Source: Flavobacterium psychrophilum
GTDB taxonomy: Bacteria > Bacteroidota > Bacteroidia > Flavobacteriales > Flavobacteriaceae
Length of the DNA stretch: 64,000 nt
Direction of reading: 5' to 3'
Assembly: GCA_945890865.1 (NCBI GenBank)
Contig: CAMDDB010000004.1
Coordinates: forward strand, 62,001 to 126,000
The translations under genes were made by a program, and so were the position numbers. This document shows, one piece after another, positions 7,924 to 17,068 of the stretch (positions within the stretch are counted from its first letter, which is position 1; the number at the start of each line of letters is the position of its first letter). The notes beneath the pieces were generated by a model, which saw only the letters and a program-made list of their open reading frames with translations, ran no database searches and was not told the origin of the DNA.

Positions 7924-9786
7924 ATGAAAAAATTAATTCTATCACTAGCCTTAGTGATGTTTCTTTGGAATGGTGCATTTGCTCAAAAAAGCAAGGCTAC
8001 AAAAAATGAAGTAGCGGTGACCATCGATTTAATAAATGTAGTTGAAGACAAAGTAATGGTTAGCCTAGTTACTCCAAAATTTAACACTGAAACGGCAACT
8101 TTCCTGATTCCTAAAACAGTACCAGGAACCTATTCTGAAGATGATTATGGGCGTTATGTAGAAAATGTAAAAGCATTTGACGCCAAAGGAAATGCATTAC
8201 CCATTGTAAAATCTGACGTAAATACCTACCAAATTTCTGATGCCAAAAAACTTGCAAAAATCACTTATGTAGTGAACGATACTTTCGATACCGAAAGTGG
8301 TGAAGGCTTTGGAGAGGGAGATGATGTGTTTTCTCCTGCAGGAACCAACATCAATGCGGGGGTCAATTTTATGTTGAATACCCATGGTTTTATTGGATAT
8401 TTTAAAGGTAAAGAAGAAACTCCTTACACATTAACAGTACTTCATCCAGAAAACTTATTAGGTGTCTCTGCAATGACCGATACCGATAGTAGCGCAACTT
8501 CTGATGTATTCATGATGCCGAAATATGCTAATTTAGTTGAAATGCCTATCATGTACTCTAAACCTGATTTTACTTCGTTTATGGTAGATGACATGGAAAT
8601 CATCATTAGTGTGTATTCCCCAACTGGAAAATATACAGCACAACAAATAACCCCTCACATGGAAAACATGATGAAAGCTCAAAAACGTTTTTTGGGTCCC
8701 ATCAATTCTACAAAAAAATATGCCATTTTATTGTATTTATCAGATATTGCTAGTCAAGATGCAAAAGGATTTGGTGCTTTAGAACATCCAACATCTACTA
8801 CAGTAGTGATGCCCGAAATGATGGGATTAGAAATGCTGCAAGAACAACTAAAAGATGTGGTTTCTCACGAATTTTTTCATATTGTAACACCTTTAACGGT
8901 GCATTCCAATGAAATACAATATTTTGATTTCAATAATCCGCAAATGTCAGAACACTTATGGATGTATGAGGGAGTAACCGAATATTTTGCCAATCTTTTT
9001 CAAGTCAATCAAGGTTTAATCGATGAAAAAGCCTTTTTTGAAAGAATGGCTGGTAAAATAGAACAGTCGCGAGAAATGAATGACACGATGAGTTTTACAA
9101 AAATGAGTAAAAACGTATTGAATGCACCTTATAAAGACCAATACATCAATGTATATCAAAAAGGAGCTTTGATTGCTATGTGTGTTGATCTATTGATACG
9201 AGAAAATAGTAATGGTAAAAAAGGAATTCTAAATTTAATGCAAGACTTAGCCATTGAATATGGTACTAAAAAAGCCTTTAAAGACGAAGAACTATTCGCT
9301 AAAATTACACAATTAACCTATCCTGCCGTTGGTGCTTTTTTTAACACTTATGTGGTTGGAGAAACGCCAATCCCTTATGAGGAATTTTTTGCAAAAATGG
9401 GGGTAACCGAAGCAACTATTGAAGTAGCTGGAAATCCCTTTTTAAAAGATCAAACTCAGCCCTACATTACAGTGGATCCCACAACAAAGGAAATCATGGT
9501 TATACCTGAAATAGAACTAAATGTTTTCTTTACAACTTTAGGAATAAAAAACAAGGATAAAATTATTGCAATTAATGATAAAAGCTACAATCTTGATAAT
9601 ATCTATGACATGATTATGGAGAGCATGAATTGGAAAGAAGGTGAGCAAATTACATTCAAAATCAACCGCGATGGCAAAGACCAATTGATCTCTGGAAAAA
9701 TCGTGCTGCCAAAAGAAAAACAAGATGGCTATCAAGCTACCGATGACAGCAAAAAAGCAATTAGAGAAGCTTGGTTGAAAGGTTAA
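7924..9786 (+). CDS. M61 family metallopeptidase with PDZ domain
   Basis: The ATG at 7924 (MKKLILSLALVMFLWNGAFAQ) gives a clean signal peptide with AFAQ cleavage and a product of 620 residues; an ATG 21 bp upstream would add charged residues and is less likely. The middle region holds the zinc-protease motif HEFFH, with the third-ligand Glu in GVTEYFANL. The C-terminal 100 residues look like a PDZ domain (LGIKNKDKIIAINDK). M61 enzymes are glycyl aminopeptidase-like proteases; here it is probably periplasmic or surface-exposed. A terminator follows the gene. Confidence 0.88.
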   Translation: MKKLILSLALVMFLWNGAFAQKSKATKNEVAVTIDLINVVEDKVMVSLVTPKFNTETATFLIPKTVPGTYSEDDYGRYVENVKAFDAKGNALPIVKSDVNTYQISDAKKLAKITYVVNDTFDTESGEGFGEGDDVFSPAGTNINAGVNFMLNTHGFIGYFKGKEETPYTLTVLHPENLLGVSAMTDTDSSATSDVFMMPKYANLVEMPIMYSKPDFTSFMVDDMEIIISVYSPTGKYTAQQITPHMENMMKAQKRFLGPINSTKKYAILLYLSDIASQDAKGFGALEHPTSTTVVMPEMMGLEMLQEQLKDVVSHEFFHIVTPLTVHSNEIQYFDFNNPQMSEHLWMYEGVTEYFANLFQVNQGLIDEKAFFERMAGKIEQSREMNDTMSFTKMSKNVLNAPYKDQYINVYQKGALIAMCVDLLIRENSNGKKGILNLMQDLAIEYGTKKAFKDEELFAKITQLTYPAVGAFFNTYVVGETPIPYEEFFAKMGVTEATIEVAGNPFLKDQTQPYITVDPTTKEIMVIPEIELNVFFTTLGIKNKDKIIAINDKSYNLDNIYDMIMESMNWKEGEQITFKINRDGKDQLISGKIVLPKEKQDGYQATDDSKKAIREAWLKG

Positions 9787-9836
9787 ATGGTCTGATTTTT
9801 AAAATTGTTTGAATTTACTCCTTAAAATTAAAATTG

Positions 9837-9872
9837 AATCCTCAAAGTACCTAAATTTTGAGGATTTTTTAT
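9837..9872 (+). terminator. Intrinsic terminator of the M61 gene
   Basis: A perfect 10-bp stem (AATCCTCAAA at 9837-9846 with TTTGAGGATT at 9857-9866) leads into a T run. Confidence 0.85.
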
Positions 9873-9904
9873 TTACTTTGCGATCTCAAACAATAACTTA
9901 TTCC

Positions 9905-10627
9905 ATGAAAAAAATACTACTTGCCGTACTCTTAATTTCTACTCTCATTTCTTGTGAAAAGAAACACGCAATTGAAGGCGCTAACTTACACCTAAATGGA
10001 AACGTTGCAGGACTTAGCCAAGGTAAATTATACATCCAAAAAATACAAGATTCTACATTAGTACTATTAGACAGTATACTAATAAAAGGAGATTCTCATT
10101 TTGAAAGTCACTTGCAACTAGAAAGTCCCGAAATGTTGTATTTGTTTTTAGACCGTGGTCAAACCAAATCTATTGACAACAGCCTCCCTTTCTTTGCAGA
10201 ACCCGGCACTATGAACATTGAAACCACGCTAGAAAATTTCTTTTCAGCTGCAAAAATAACGGGATCAAAAAATCAAGATTTATGGGTAGAGTTCAATAAA
10301 ATAAATAGCCGTTTTAAAGATATCAATTTAAATTTATTGTCAAAACGCTTAAAAAACAACCTGAAACCAAATCCAATAACAGCCGATAGTATAGAAAGTG
10401 CCTATCAAAAATTACTGATTAGAAAATATCGTTTCACGGCAAATTTTGCGGTAACGCATAGCGAATATGAAATTGCCCCTTATTTAGCCCTTTCTGAAAT
10501 TGCAGATATCACGACTCCGTATCTAGATACCATTCAAAAAAGTATGAAGCCTAAAGTAGCGCAATCTAAATATGGGAAAATGTTGACAGCCTATCTGAAG
10601 GAACGAAAAGCAGCTGAAGGAAAATAA
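9905..10627 (+). CDS. DUF4369 lipoprotein
   Basis: The ATG at 9905 gives a lipoprotein signal (MKKILLAVLLISTLISC, lipobox Cys at residue 17) and about 240 residues; an in-frame extension upstream crosses the preceding terminator and is rejected. The mature part (LHLNGNVAGLSQGKLYIQKIQDSTLVLLDS) is the DUF4369 beta-domain that usually precedes a TlpA/thioredoxin domain. Here the protein stops without any CxxC thioredoxin module. It is probably anchored to a membrane in the periplasm; function unknown. Confidence 0.8.
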   Translation: MKKILLAVLLISTLISCEKKHAIEGANLHLNGNVAGLSQGKLYIQKIQDSTLVLLDSILIKGDSHFESHLQLESPEMLYLFLDRGQTKSIDNSLPFFAEPGTMNIETTLENFFSAAKITGSKNQDLWVEFNKINSRFKDINLNLLSKRLKNNLKPNPITADSIESAYQKLLIRKYRFTANFAVTHSEYEIAPYLALSEIADITTPYLDTIQKSMKPKVAQSKYGKMLTAYLKERKAAEGK

Positions 10628-10647
10628 TTCAAGGGAACATAAAAAAC

Positions 10648-10677
10648 AAAAACCATCACAATGTGATGGTTTTTTTA
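10648..10677. terminator. Bidirectional terminator between the DUF4369 gene and tRNA-Thr
   Basis: AACCATCACA (10651-10660) pairs with TGTGATGGTT (10662-10671). It is flanked by an A run on the left and a T run on the right, so it can end transcription of both convergent genes. Confidence 0.8.
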
Positions 10678-10683
10678 CTTAAG

Positions 10684-10757
10684 AGCCGATAGAGGGACTC
10701 GAACCCACGACCTGCTGATTACAAATCAGCTGCTCTAGCCAGCTGAGCTACACCGGC
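10684..10757 (-). tRNA. tRNA-Thr (anticodon TGT)
   Basis: The minus strand folds into a full cloverleaf of 74 nt. It has acceptor GCCGGTG pairing with TATCGGC, a D-arm with TAGCTCAGCTGG, anticodon stem GCTGA/TCAGC with loop TTTGTAA (anticodon TGT, reads ACA), and T-arm GTGGGTTCGAGTCCC. CCA is not encoded. It has its own strong promoter. Confidence 0.96.
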
Positions 10758-10772
10758 AACTCTAATGCGATG

Positions 10773-10803
10773 CAAATATAAATCTGAAATTTAAAATTCC
10801 AAA
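10773..10803 (-). promoter_or_regulatory. Promoter of tRNA-Thr
   Basis: The minus strand reads TTTG-N19-TATATTTG, a full match to the Bacteroidota housekeeping promoter (-33 TTTG, -7 TAnnTTTG), 16 bp before the mature tRNA 5' end. It is the best promoter in the window. Confidence 0.85.
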
Positions 10804-10831
10804 AAAAATCGGCAATTTTGTCGCACTTTTT

Positions 10832-11101
10832 TTAGTTTAACTCGTTTATTTTTGCAACAAATTGATTAGCAGCAGCTTCGTAATCTTTACGGATTTGTTT
10901 GAAATGTGCTTTTTTGTTTTCGACATCTTTTTGATTTGCTCTTGTCATTAAAGAATCAAAAGTTTCGTAGATATCATCCACTAATTTATCGGAAGTTTCT
11001 GTTGGTTTACCCACAGTAGTCATTTCCCATACGTAAACGATATTCACAATATCTCCTAAAACGTAGTTGATTTCTTTTTTCAAGTTTTTAACGCTTGCCA
11101 T
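10832..11101 (-). CDS. Small helical hypothetical protein
   Basis: The 89-residue product begins MASVKNLKKEINYVLGDIV and is predicted almost entirely helical, charged and soluble, with no Cys, no signal peptide and no membrane segment. It lies between tRNA-Thr and manA. A TAATTTTG -7 box precedes it. I recognise no named domain; a small flavobacterial conserved protein seems likely. Confidence 0.65.
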   Translation of the reverse strand: MASVKNLKKEINYVLGDIVNIVYVWEMTTVGKPTETSDKLVDDIYETFDSLMTRANQKDVENKKAHFKQIRKDYEAAANQFVAKINELN

Positions 11102-11125
11102 TTTTTATGTTTTTAAAATTTGATG

Positions 11126-11133
11126 CAAAATTA
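11126..11133 (-). promoter_or_regulatory. Probable -7 promoter element
   Basis: The minus strand reads TAATTTTG (TAnnTTTG) 24 bp upstream of the small gene at 11101. No convincing -33 box is seen. Confidence 0.4.
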
Positions 11134-11158
11134 CATAATATATTTTGTTCTCTATACA

Positions 11159-12118
11159 TTATATCGAAATTTCTAACAACGTAGCCTTGCCTTTAAGAGT
11201 CAAATGATCAATAATTGCCGGAATTAAAAGGGTATCACCCATTTGGTAATGCATGATTTCACCATTAAATACCAATTCAAATTGACCGTTAGTACACATA
11301 AAAACGGTAAAGGCCTCATTGGTCCTCTTCCAAAGCAAATGATCTTGTAAAGCAATGATATTTGTTTTAAAATAGGCACAATCTACAACTGGTGAAGCGC
11401 TATTAAGCGTTTCGGTATAGATGATTTTTGAAGGGGTCGTTTGATAATTTATGGCTTCTAAAGCCAGTTCAGTGTGCAATTCTCTCTCATTCCCATTGGC
11501 ATCTACCCTATCCCAATCATAAATTCGATAGGTAACATCACTCGTTTGCTGAATTTCAGCCACCACTACACCCGCTCCAATGGCATGTATGGTACCCGTT
11601 TCTAGAAAGAAAACATCGCCTTTTTTTACCGAATGCATTTCCAATAAATCGACTACTTTTTTACGGTGTAAATGATCTAAATATTCACTCGGATTTGAAT
11701 CTTTTTTAAATCCTACCACTAATCGTGCTGCTTCATCAGCTTGCATAACATACCACATTTCTGTTTTTCCAAACGAATTATGTCTTTTTTTTGCCAATAT
11801 ATCATTGGGATGCAACTGAATGGAAAGATCTTCTTTGGCATCAATAAATTTAAACAATAATGGAAATTGTTTTCCAAATCGTGCTATGACCGCTTTTCCT
11901 AATATTTCTTCTGGATACATCGCGATAACTTCGTTGATGTTTTTTCCAATCAATGATCCAGAACGCACCACACTAATATCGTTGGGAACCGTAGATATTT
12001 CCCAACTCTCGCCAGTAGTTTGCGATACAATATCCTTGTTCAAATAGGTTTTTAATTTGGTTCCTCCCCAAATACGGTCTTTAAGTATCGGTATAAATGT
12101 CAACGGATAAAATTTCAT
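11159..12118 (-). CDS. manA: Mannose-6-phosphate isomerase, type I
   Basis: It interconverts fructose-6-phosphate and mannose-6-phosphate, the entry to GDP-mannose. The chosen ATG at 12118 (MKFYPLTFIPILKDRIWGG) gives about 319 residues, the short ManA form; the frame stays open upstream but that part overlaps bcp and looks non-coding. Zinc-site motifs are visible: SIQLHPND (Gln/His), GKTEMWYV (Glu) and GTIHAIGAGVVVAEIQQTSD (His). Its product would feed the two GDP-mannose dehydratase-like enzymes 30 kb away, a functional rather than operon link. Confidence 0.92.
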   Translation of the reverse strand: MKFYPLTFIPILKDRIWGGTKLKTYLNKDIVSQTTGESWEISTVPNDISVVRSGSLIGKNINEVIAMYPEEILGKAVIARFGKQFPLLFKFIDAKEDLSIQLHPNDILAKKRHNSFGKTEMWYVMQADEAARLVVGFKKDSNPSEYLDHLHRKKVVDLLEMHSVKKGDVFFLETGTIHAIGAGVVVAEIQQTSDVTYRIYDWDRVDANGNERELHTELALEAINYQTTPSKIIYTETLNSASPVVDCAYFKTNIIALQDHLLWKRTNEAFTVFMCTNGQFELVFNGEIMHYQMGDTLLIPAIIDHLTLKGKATLLEISI

Positions 12119-12179
12119 GCTATCTAGTATTATGAATGCAAAGATGCAAAATTTATCGCTAAAAAGGGATTTACTTTTT

Positions 12180-12632
12180 TTATTGAGCCGCCAGTAGTGC
12201 CTGCAAGGCTTTTGAAATATGACTTTTTGCACTCAAACTGTCAAAAATATAAATACAAATTCCGTTGGCACCAAAAACATAGGTAACTCTGCCGGGTAGG
12301 AATCCAAAAAGCGCCGTGGGAACACCAAATAATTTTCGCAGTTTGCGATTTGCATCCGATAACAACACAAAAGGTAATTTGTATTTTGCTTGGAAACTTT
12401 GATGTGAACGGACGGAATCGCCACTCACTCCAATAACCTCAGCGCCTAAATCTTGAAAATCTTGATAGGCATCTCTAAAACTACAGGCTTGAGCTGTACA
12501 ACCGGGTGTGTTGTCTTTTGGGTAAAAATAAATTACTACAGGTTTGTTTTGGAGTTCATTACTATCAAAGGAAGTCCCTTCTTGAGTAAGGGCTATAAAA
12601 TGCGGCAAGTGATCCCCTACATGTATCGCCAT
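12180..12632 (-). CDS. bcp: Thiol peroxidase, Bcp/PrxQ family
   Basis: It reduces hydrogen peroxide and alkyl hydroperoxides using thioredoxin. The 150-residue peroxiredoxin has the peroxidatic Cys at 45 and a resolving Cys five residues later at 50 (TPGCTAQACSFRD), typical of atypical 2-Cys PrxQ. The rest of the fold (VIGVSGDSVRSHQSF, LPFVLLSD) matches the family. It is 2 bp from queD on the same strand, so the two are probably cotranscribed. It is cytoplasmic, with no signal peptide. Confidence 0.92.
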   Translation of the reverse strand: MAIHVGDHLPHFIALTQEGTSFDSNELQNKPVVIYFYPKDNTPGCTAQACSFRDAYQDFQDLGAEVIGVSGDSVRSHQSFQAKYKLPFVLLSDANRKLRKLFGVPTALFGFLPGRVTYVFGANGICIYIFDSLSAKSHISKALQALLAAQ

Positions 12633-12634
12633 GA

Positions 12635-13045
12635 TTAATTTCCTGTATAGGTTACAAAGTTTCTAGGAGTCTCGTATAACGTGATTTCTAATGCTTTATC
12701 GGCAGCTATAAATACACGCAATTTGTTCCAAATCACAAAAGCAATATGCTCTGCAGTAGGATTCAAATCAAAAAATTCAGGGACATCTTCATTTAGATTT
12801 TTATGATCTAACGCCTCTTCAATATGCGCTTTAATGATGTCGGAAAGTATTTTGGTATCCATAACATAACCCGTTTCTGGGTCAACTTCTCCAGTTACCG
12901 ATACTATCAATTCGTAATTGTGACCATGAAAATTGGGATTGTTACATTTACCAAAGACTTCCTGATTTTTTTCCATAGTCCAATCCTTACGATACAATCG
13001 GTGGGCAGCGTTGAAATGAGCTTTTCTTGAAACTGTTACTCTCAT
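12635..13045 (-). CDS. queD: 6-carboxytetrahydropterin synthase (QueD/PTPS family)
   Basis: It converts dihydroneopterin triphosphate to 6-carboxy-tetrahydropterin in queuosine/7-deazaguanine synthesis. The 136 residues carry zinc-binding His positions in FNAAHRL and HGHNYEL and the catalytic Cys in FGKCNNPNFHGH. DHKNLNEDV and TAEHIAFVIW are also family signatures. No other que genes are nearby. A pterin role other than queuosine cannot be excluded from sequence alone. Confidence 0.88.
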   Translation of the reverse strand: MRVTVSRKAHFNAAHRLYRKDWTMEKNQEVFGKCNNPNFHGHNYELIVSVTGEVDPETGYVMDTKILSDIIKAHIEEALDHKNLNEDVPEFFDLNPTAEHIAFVIWNKLRVFIAADKALEITLYETPRNFVTYTGN

Positions 13046-13068
13046 AATTTGGTTTTTAGGTTATGGGT

Positions 13069-13596
13069 TTATAATGTATGCTCTTCAAGGTAGTGGTAAA
13101 ACTCGTCAAAAATGATTTTAAACCAAACGGTATATTCGGCTGGATTTTGAATCATATCGTCTTTAATGGCTTCAATTTTCATCCATTTCCAACTGGCTAC
13201 TTCCTCGGGATTGATAACCGGTTCGATGTTTGAATACCCTATCATCACATGGTCTAACTCATGCTCGGTTAATCCATTATCAAAAGGGGCTTTATAAATA
13301 AAATGAAACAATTCTTTCAATTCAACTTCAAATCCCATTTCCTCATACAAACGACGTTTTCCCGCCTGTATATTAGTTTCTCCAGCTCTTTGGTGACTGC
13401 AACAGGTATTGGTCCATAATAAAGGGGAATGGTATTTGTGGTGTGCCCGTTGTTGCAACATGACCTCATTACTATCATTCAAAATAAAAACAGAAAATGC
13501 TCTGTGCAAAATAGCTTTTTCATGTGCTTCCATTTTATTCATCAGCCCAATAGGCTCGTCCTTTTCGTTAACCAATATTACTTGTTCTTCTTTCAT
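13069..13596 (-). CDS. idi: Isopentenyl-diphosphate delta-isomerase, type I
   Basis: It interconverts IPP and DMAPP in isoprenoid synthesis. The ATG at 13596 (MKEEQVILVNEKDEPIG) gives 175 residues, typical for bacterial Idi. The catalytic Cys lies in TNTCCSHQR and the Nudix-type region reads AGKRRLYEEMGFEVEL, with metal ligands His and Glu. ELDHVMIG follows. It is read on its own; a TATTTTTG -7 box precedes it. Confidence 0.92.
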   Translation of the reverse strand: MKEEQVILVNEKDEPIGLMNKMEAHEKAILHRAFSVFILNDSNEVMLQQRAHHKYHSPLLWTNTCCSHQRAGETNIQAGKRRLYEEMGFEVELKELFHFIYKAPFDNGLTEHELDHVMIGYSNIEPVINPEEVASWKWMKIEAIKDDMIQNPAEYTVWFKIIFDEFYHYLEEHTL

Positions 13597-13614
13597 AGTT
13601 TTCTGTAAGCTGGT

Positions 13615-13622
13615 CAAAAATA
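13615..13622 (-). promoter_or_regulatory. Probable -7 promoter element of idi
   Basis: The minus strand reads TATTTTTG (TAnnTTTG) 18 bp before the idi ATG. Confidence 0.4.
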
Positions 13623-13896
13623 CGAAAAAAGATAGGGAATACTAGCAATTTTATCGTTTGTAAAAAAGTTTAACTTCTGTTGAATTAGAGAATTATATTA
13701 AAAGGAGAATGCAAAAGAAAATATAAATCAGAAAAGTATCAGTTATTTTAACTACTTTTGTCATCCGGGTAAAGATAATATTTTCTGCTTGCAAAACATT
13801 GACACAAAGTAGGTTATACATTTTTGTTTATTTCGCTTGTCTGATTTTATACTTATACCTATAAAATATTATTAATTTAAATTACGATTTCATTTA
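13623..13896 (+). promoter_or_regulatory. Long non-coding leader upstream of the cold-shock-domain gene
   Basis: About 275 bp between the idi promoter and the cold-shock-domain start hold no gene. A TACTTTTG box at 13753-13760 matches TAnnTTTG and would start a leader of roughly 130 nt. Long structured leaders are common for cold-shock mRNAs, so this may be a temperature-responsive 5' UTR. I see no strong single hairpin by eye. Confidence 0.35.
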
Positions 13897-14343
13897 ATGG
13901 CTAGACCACAAGAAACTTTTAATAAAAAAGAGCAAGAAAAGCTTAGAGCAAAGAAGAAGAAAGAAAAGCAAGAAAAAAAGGAAGCTCGCAAAGCCAACCC
14001 AAAATTATCGGGCGATGATATTTATGTGTATGTAGATGAAAATGGTCACCTGACTAATACACCTCCAGACCCTTCTAAAAAAATCATTGTGGACGTAGAA
14101 AGTATTGAAATCAACACCTCAAGAAGATCAGCTGAAGATGAAGCACCGGTTGATCGCAGAGGAACCATTGACTTTTTTAACGAATCAAAAGGCTTTGGTT
14201 TTATCAAAGAAATTGAAACCGGAGAAAAATATTTTGTCCACATCAGTGGCTTATTAGATGATGTAAAAGAAGGAAATTTAGTGACCTATGAATTAGAAAA
14301 AGGTGCTAAAGGAATGAATGCGGTTCGCGTTAAAAAGATATAA
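13897..14343 (+). CDS. Cold-shock-domain protein with basic N-terminal extension
   Basis: The 148-residue protein has a Lys/Arg/Glu-rich N-terminal third (KKEQEKLRAKKKKEKQEKK), a linker, and a C-terminal cold-shock domain of about 65 residues. The domain carries RNP1-like KGFGFIK and RNP2-like YFVHIS, so it binds single-stranded RNA or DNA. The architecture (basic tail plus CSD) is familiar in flavobacteria and differs from the 70-residue CspA. An RNA-chaperone role is likely. A perfect terminator follows. Confidence 0.85.
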   Translation: MARPQETFNKKEQEKLRAKKKKEKQEKKEARKANPKLSGDDIYVYVDENGHLTNTPPDPSKKIIVDVESIEINTSRRSAEDEAPVDRRGTIDFFNESKGFGFIKEIETGEKYFVHISGLLDDVKEGNLVTYELEKGAKGMNAVRVKKI

Positions 14344-14365
14344 TTTATATCCAATTTAAAAATAT

Positions 14366-14395
14366 AAAATCACAGTGAAAACTGTGATTTTTTTT
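14366..14395 (+). terminator. Intrinsic terminator of the cold-shock-domain gene
   Basis: AAATCACAGT and ACTGTGATTT form a perfect 10-bp stem with a GAAA tetraloop, followed by eight T residues. It touches the stop codon of the convergent flavoprotein gene. Confidence 0.88.
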
Positions 14396-15956
14396 ATGGA
14401 TGCAATTGCTCCGCAATTTTCAAAGCACATTTTTCGCCATCGATTGCTGCCGAAATAATACCACCCGCATAACCAGCACCCTCCCCACAAGGATAAAGTC
14501 CTTTTATTTGCAAATGCTCTAACGAACTATTATCTCTAGGTATTCTAACCGGTGAAGAAGTCCTACTTTCTGGTGCATGTAAAATAGCTTCATTAGTCAT
14601 GTAACCCTGCATGGACTTCCCAAATTGCACAAAACCTTCGCGCATGATTTGGGTTAAAAAACCAGGGAAAACCTGTCCCATTTCTACCGAAGTTGTTCCT
14701 GGTACATATGATGTTTTGGGAATATCGTTGGACACTTTATTTTGGGTAAAATCAATCAGACGTTGCGCAGGCACTTTTTGAGTTTCCCCTGCTAAATGCC
14801 AAGCTTTTTGTTCGATACTTTTTTGAAATTCCATTCCGGCCAAAGGTCCAAATTTTTCAAATGGTTTGAAATCGTCTAATTTTAATTCGATCACTATCCC
14901 AGAATTTGCGGTGGCTTGATCGCGTTTAGATGGCGACCAACCGTTGGTAACCACTTCACCTGGCGCAGTAGCACAGGGCGCAATTACGCCTCCCGGACAC
15001 ATACAAAATGAATACATGCCTCGACCATTTACTTGTTTTACGATTGAATAAGGTGCGGGTGGTAAATAATCGCCTCTAAAATCGCAGGAATACTGAATTT
15101 GATCAATTAATTCTTGAGGATGTTCTGCTCGGACCCCCAAAGCAAAGGGTTTGGCTTCGATTAAAATATTTTTTTTATGCAACAATTCGAAAATATCTCG
15201 GGCCGAATGTCCGGTAGCTAAAATTACTTTATTGGCCGAAATAAGAGTGCCATTTTGAACGACAACCCCTTGCATTTCATTGTTTTTCACCACAAAATCG
15301 GTCACTCGTGTTTCAAACAGGACTTGTCCACCACAAGCGATAATTTTTTCACGAATATCCTGAATAATTTGTGGTAATTTATTGGTTCCAATGTGAGGAT
15401 GTGCTTCTACTAAAATATCAGGTGTAGCTCCAAAACCGACTAGTAATTCTAATATTCGGTCAACATCGCCCCGTTTTTTAGATCGAGTGTACAGTTTACC
15501 ATCCGAATAGGTGCCCGCGCCACCTTCTCCAAAACAATAATTGGAATCTACATTCACTATTCCATCTACATTAATTGCTTTTAAATCGCGTCGTCTCCCC
15601 CGCACATCTTTACCGCGCTCTAATACAATTGGCTTCAACCCCAATTCAATCAATTGCAAAGCGGCAAATAATCCTGCCGGACCTGCGCCTACAACAATAA
15701 CTTCTTGTTTGTGGGCAACATTTGGGTAATCGGGTAATTCAATTTTTGATTCTGAATAGGTTTCACCCACTAAAAACACTTGGGCTTTGATATTTATTTT
15801 GATGGCTTTTTGTCGCGCATCGATGGAACGTTTAATCACGACAACCTTTTGAATCTCTTTTGGGCTTACCTGAAATAAATTGGCCACATGTTGCACCAAC
15901 AAACTTTCGTTTGCGGCTACTTCAGGAGCAACTTGAAATTGAAATTCGCGTGGCAT
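14394..15956 (-). CDS. FAD-dependent oxidoreductase (COG2509 family)
   Basis: The 520-residue flavoprotein has an N-terminal domain of about 85 residues, then a dinucleotide-binding motif VVGAGPAGLFAALQL, a GEGGAGTYSDGKLYTR motif and a C-terminal NEAILHAPESRTSSPVRI plus GAGYAGGI FAD-binding segment. This is the COG2509 pattern of uncharacterised dehydrogenases. Length and motifs are complete. The physiological substrate is unknown. It is convergent with the cold-shock-domain gene and probably monocistronic. Confidence 0.85.
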   Translation of the reverse strand: MPREFQFQVAPEVAANESLLVQHVANLFQVSPKEIQKVVVIKRSIDARQKAIKINIKAQVFLVGETYSESKIELPDYPNVAHKQEVIVVGAGPAGLFAALQLIELGLKPIVLERGKDVRGRRRDLKAINVDGIVNVDSNYCFGEGGAGTYSDGKLYTRSKKRGDVDRILELLVGFGATPDILVEAHPHIGTNKLPQIIQDIREKIIACGGQVLFETRVTDFVVKNNEMQGVVVQNGTLISANKVILATGHSARDIFELLHKKNILIEAKPFALGVRAEHPQELIDQIQYSCDFRGDYLPPAPYSIVKQVNGRGMYSFCMCPGGVIAPCATAPGEVVTNGWSPSKRDQATANSGIVIELKLDDFKPFEKFGPLAGMEFQKSIEQKAWHLAGETQKVPAQRLIDFTQNKVSNDIPKTSYVPGTTSVEMGQVFPGFLTQIMREGFVQFGKSMQGYMTNEAILHAPESRTSSPVRIPRDNSSLEHLQIKGLYPCGEGAGYAGGIISAAIDGEKCALKIAEQLHP

Positions 15957-15980
15957 AACATTAGATTTTGGGCAAATATA

Positions 15981-17036
15981 CTACTTGATTTTAGATTTTT
16001 CCTCAAAAGCTCTCAAGGCAAATGAAGCCAACCAATGTTCGCCTTCATAATTTCCATCTACTATGGAAGGCAAAGAAAATAAGAAATGTTGGTCTGCTAA
16101 TGGTAGTAAATGAGAAAATTCTTTGGGATAGTTAGAAATCAAAAAGTATAAATTCCAAGCTCTACTAAAATTTAGCCCATCCAAGTGCACTAAATGTCCA
16201 TCGGTTCTATCGGATACTTTAGCAACCTCCCAAATCCAATTTTTAGAAAATAGTTGAGGCGCAAATTTTTTACTCCAAACTATAAATTCCTCTTTCGGAA
16301 GGATGCGCTGCATTAGTGCTAATTCTTCCAAACAAGGAGAAAGAAAATCTGTACCACTAGGTTCCCAACTAAAGGGACAGTTTTCATCTTTATAAAACAA
16401 TCGTTTGGCATTTTCTTTTATACTTTGTTGCAAAACACTATTGTTTGAAAAAACAGCATAATCCCAAGCATTTGTTAATCCAAAAGCGGTATTAGAATGG
16501 GTGCCCACGCGAATTGGATATAGAAGCTTTGGTAAAAACTCCTTATACCTTTCAATAATCAAGTCGGTTAACGGACTCAGATTTTGAGCCAATTCTATGG
16601 CATATTTTTCATTGGAGAGGGTTAATTCGTGTTGTAATTTGAGTAACCAATTCCATCCATACGTTCTTTCAAATGATTTTTCATGTCCTTTTTCAAAATA
16701 GGCAATTTCGGCAGCAATATTTTCTTTAGAAAGATTAACTTTTAACATTTCTATAATTCGTTCTTTGTCTTTTAGATCTTGATGCTTTGATAACAAATAC
16801 ACCAAACTCCAATGTCCATGTACCGAAGAATGCCAATCAAAACAACCATAAAATGTAGGATGTAACATTTTAGGATTTTGCAATTCTGTTTCATTTAACA
16901 AAAGCTGATTGAGTTTGTTTGGATATTCTTGTTGGATGCATTTTGTCGGTAAACTCGCTAAATGATTGGCTTGCTCTGTTGTTAAATTTTGAGAAAAGGA
17001 CAAAGAAGCAAATAAGAAAAAAAGAATCGTTTTCAT
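15981..17036 (-). CDS. DUF2891 family secreted protein
   Basis: The ATG at 17036 gives MKTILFFLFASLSFSQ, a typical flavobacterial signal peptide, and about 351 residues; an ATG 33 bp upstream would only add residues before the signal. The mature part begins with LTTEQANHLASLP and has FYGCFDWHSSVHGHWSL, followed by an alpha-helical, Trp-rich architecture that matches DUF2891. The fold suggests an (alpha/alpha)6 barrel, but catalytic function is unknown. It is divergent from a small gene at 17091. Confidence 0.8.
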   Translation of the reverse strand: MKTILFFLFASLSFSQNLTTEQANHLASLPTKCIQQEYPNKLNQLLLNETELQNPKMLHPTFYGCFDWHSSVHGHWSLVYLLSKHQDLKDKERIIEMLKVNLSKENIAAEIAYFEKGHEKSFERTYGWNWLLKLQHELTLSNEKYAIELAQNLSPLTDLIIERYKEFLPKLLYPIRVGTHSNTAFGLTNAWDYAVFSNNSVLQQSIKENAKRLFYKDENCPFSWEPSGTDFLSPCLEELALMQRILPKEEFIVWSKKFAPQLFSKNWIWEVAKVSDRTDGHLVHLDGLNFSRAWNLYFLISNYPKEFSHLLPLADQHFLFSLPSIVDGNYEGEHWLASFALRAFEEKSKIK

Positions 17037-17068
17037 TAGAAATAGTTTTTTCAAATTTAGTAAAAACA

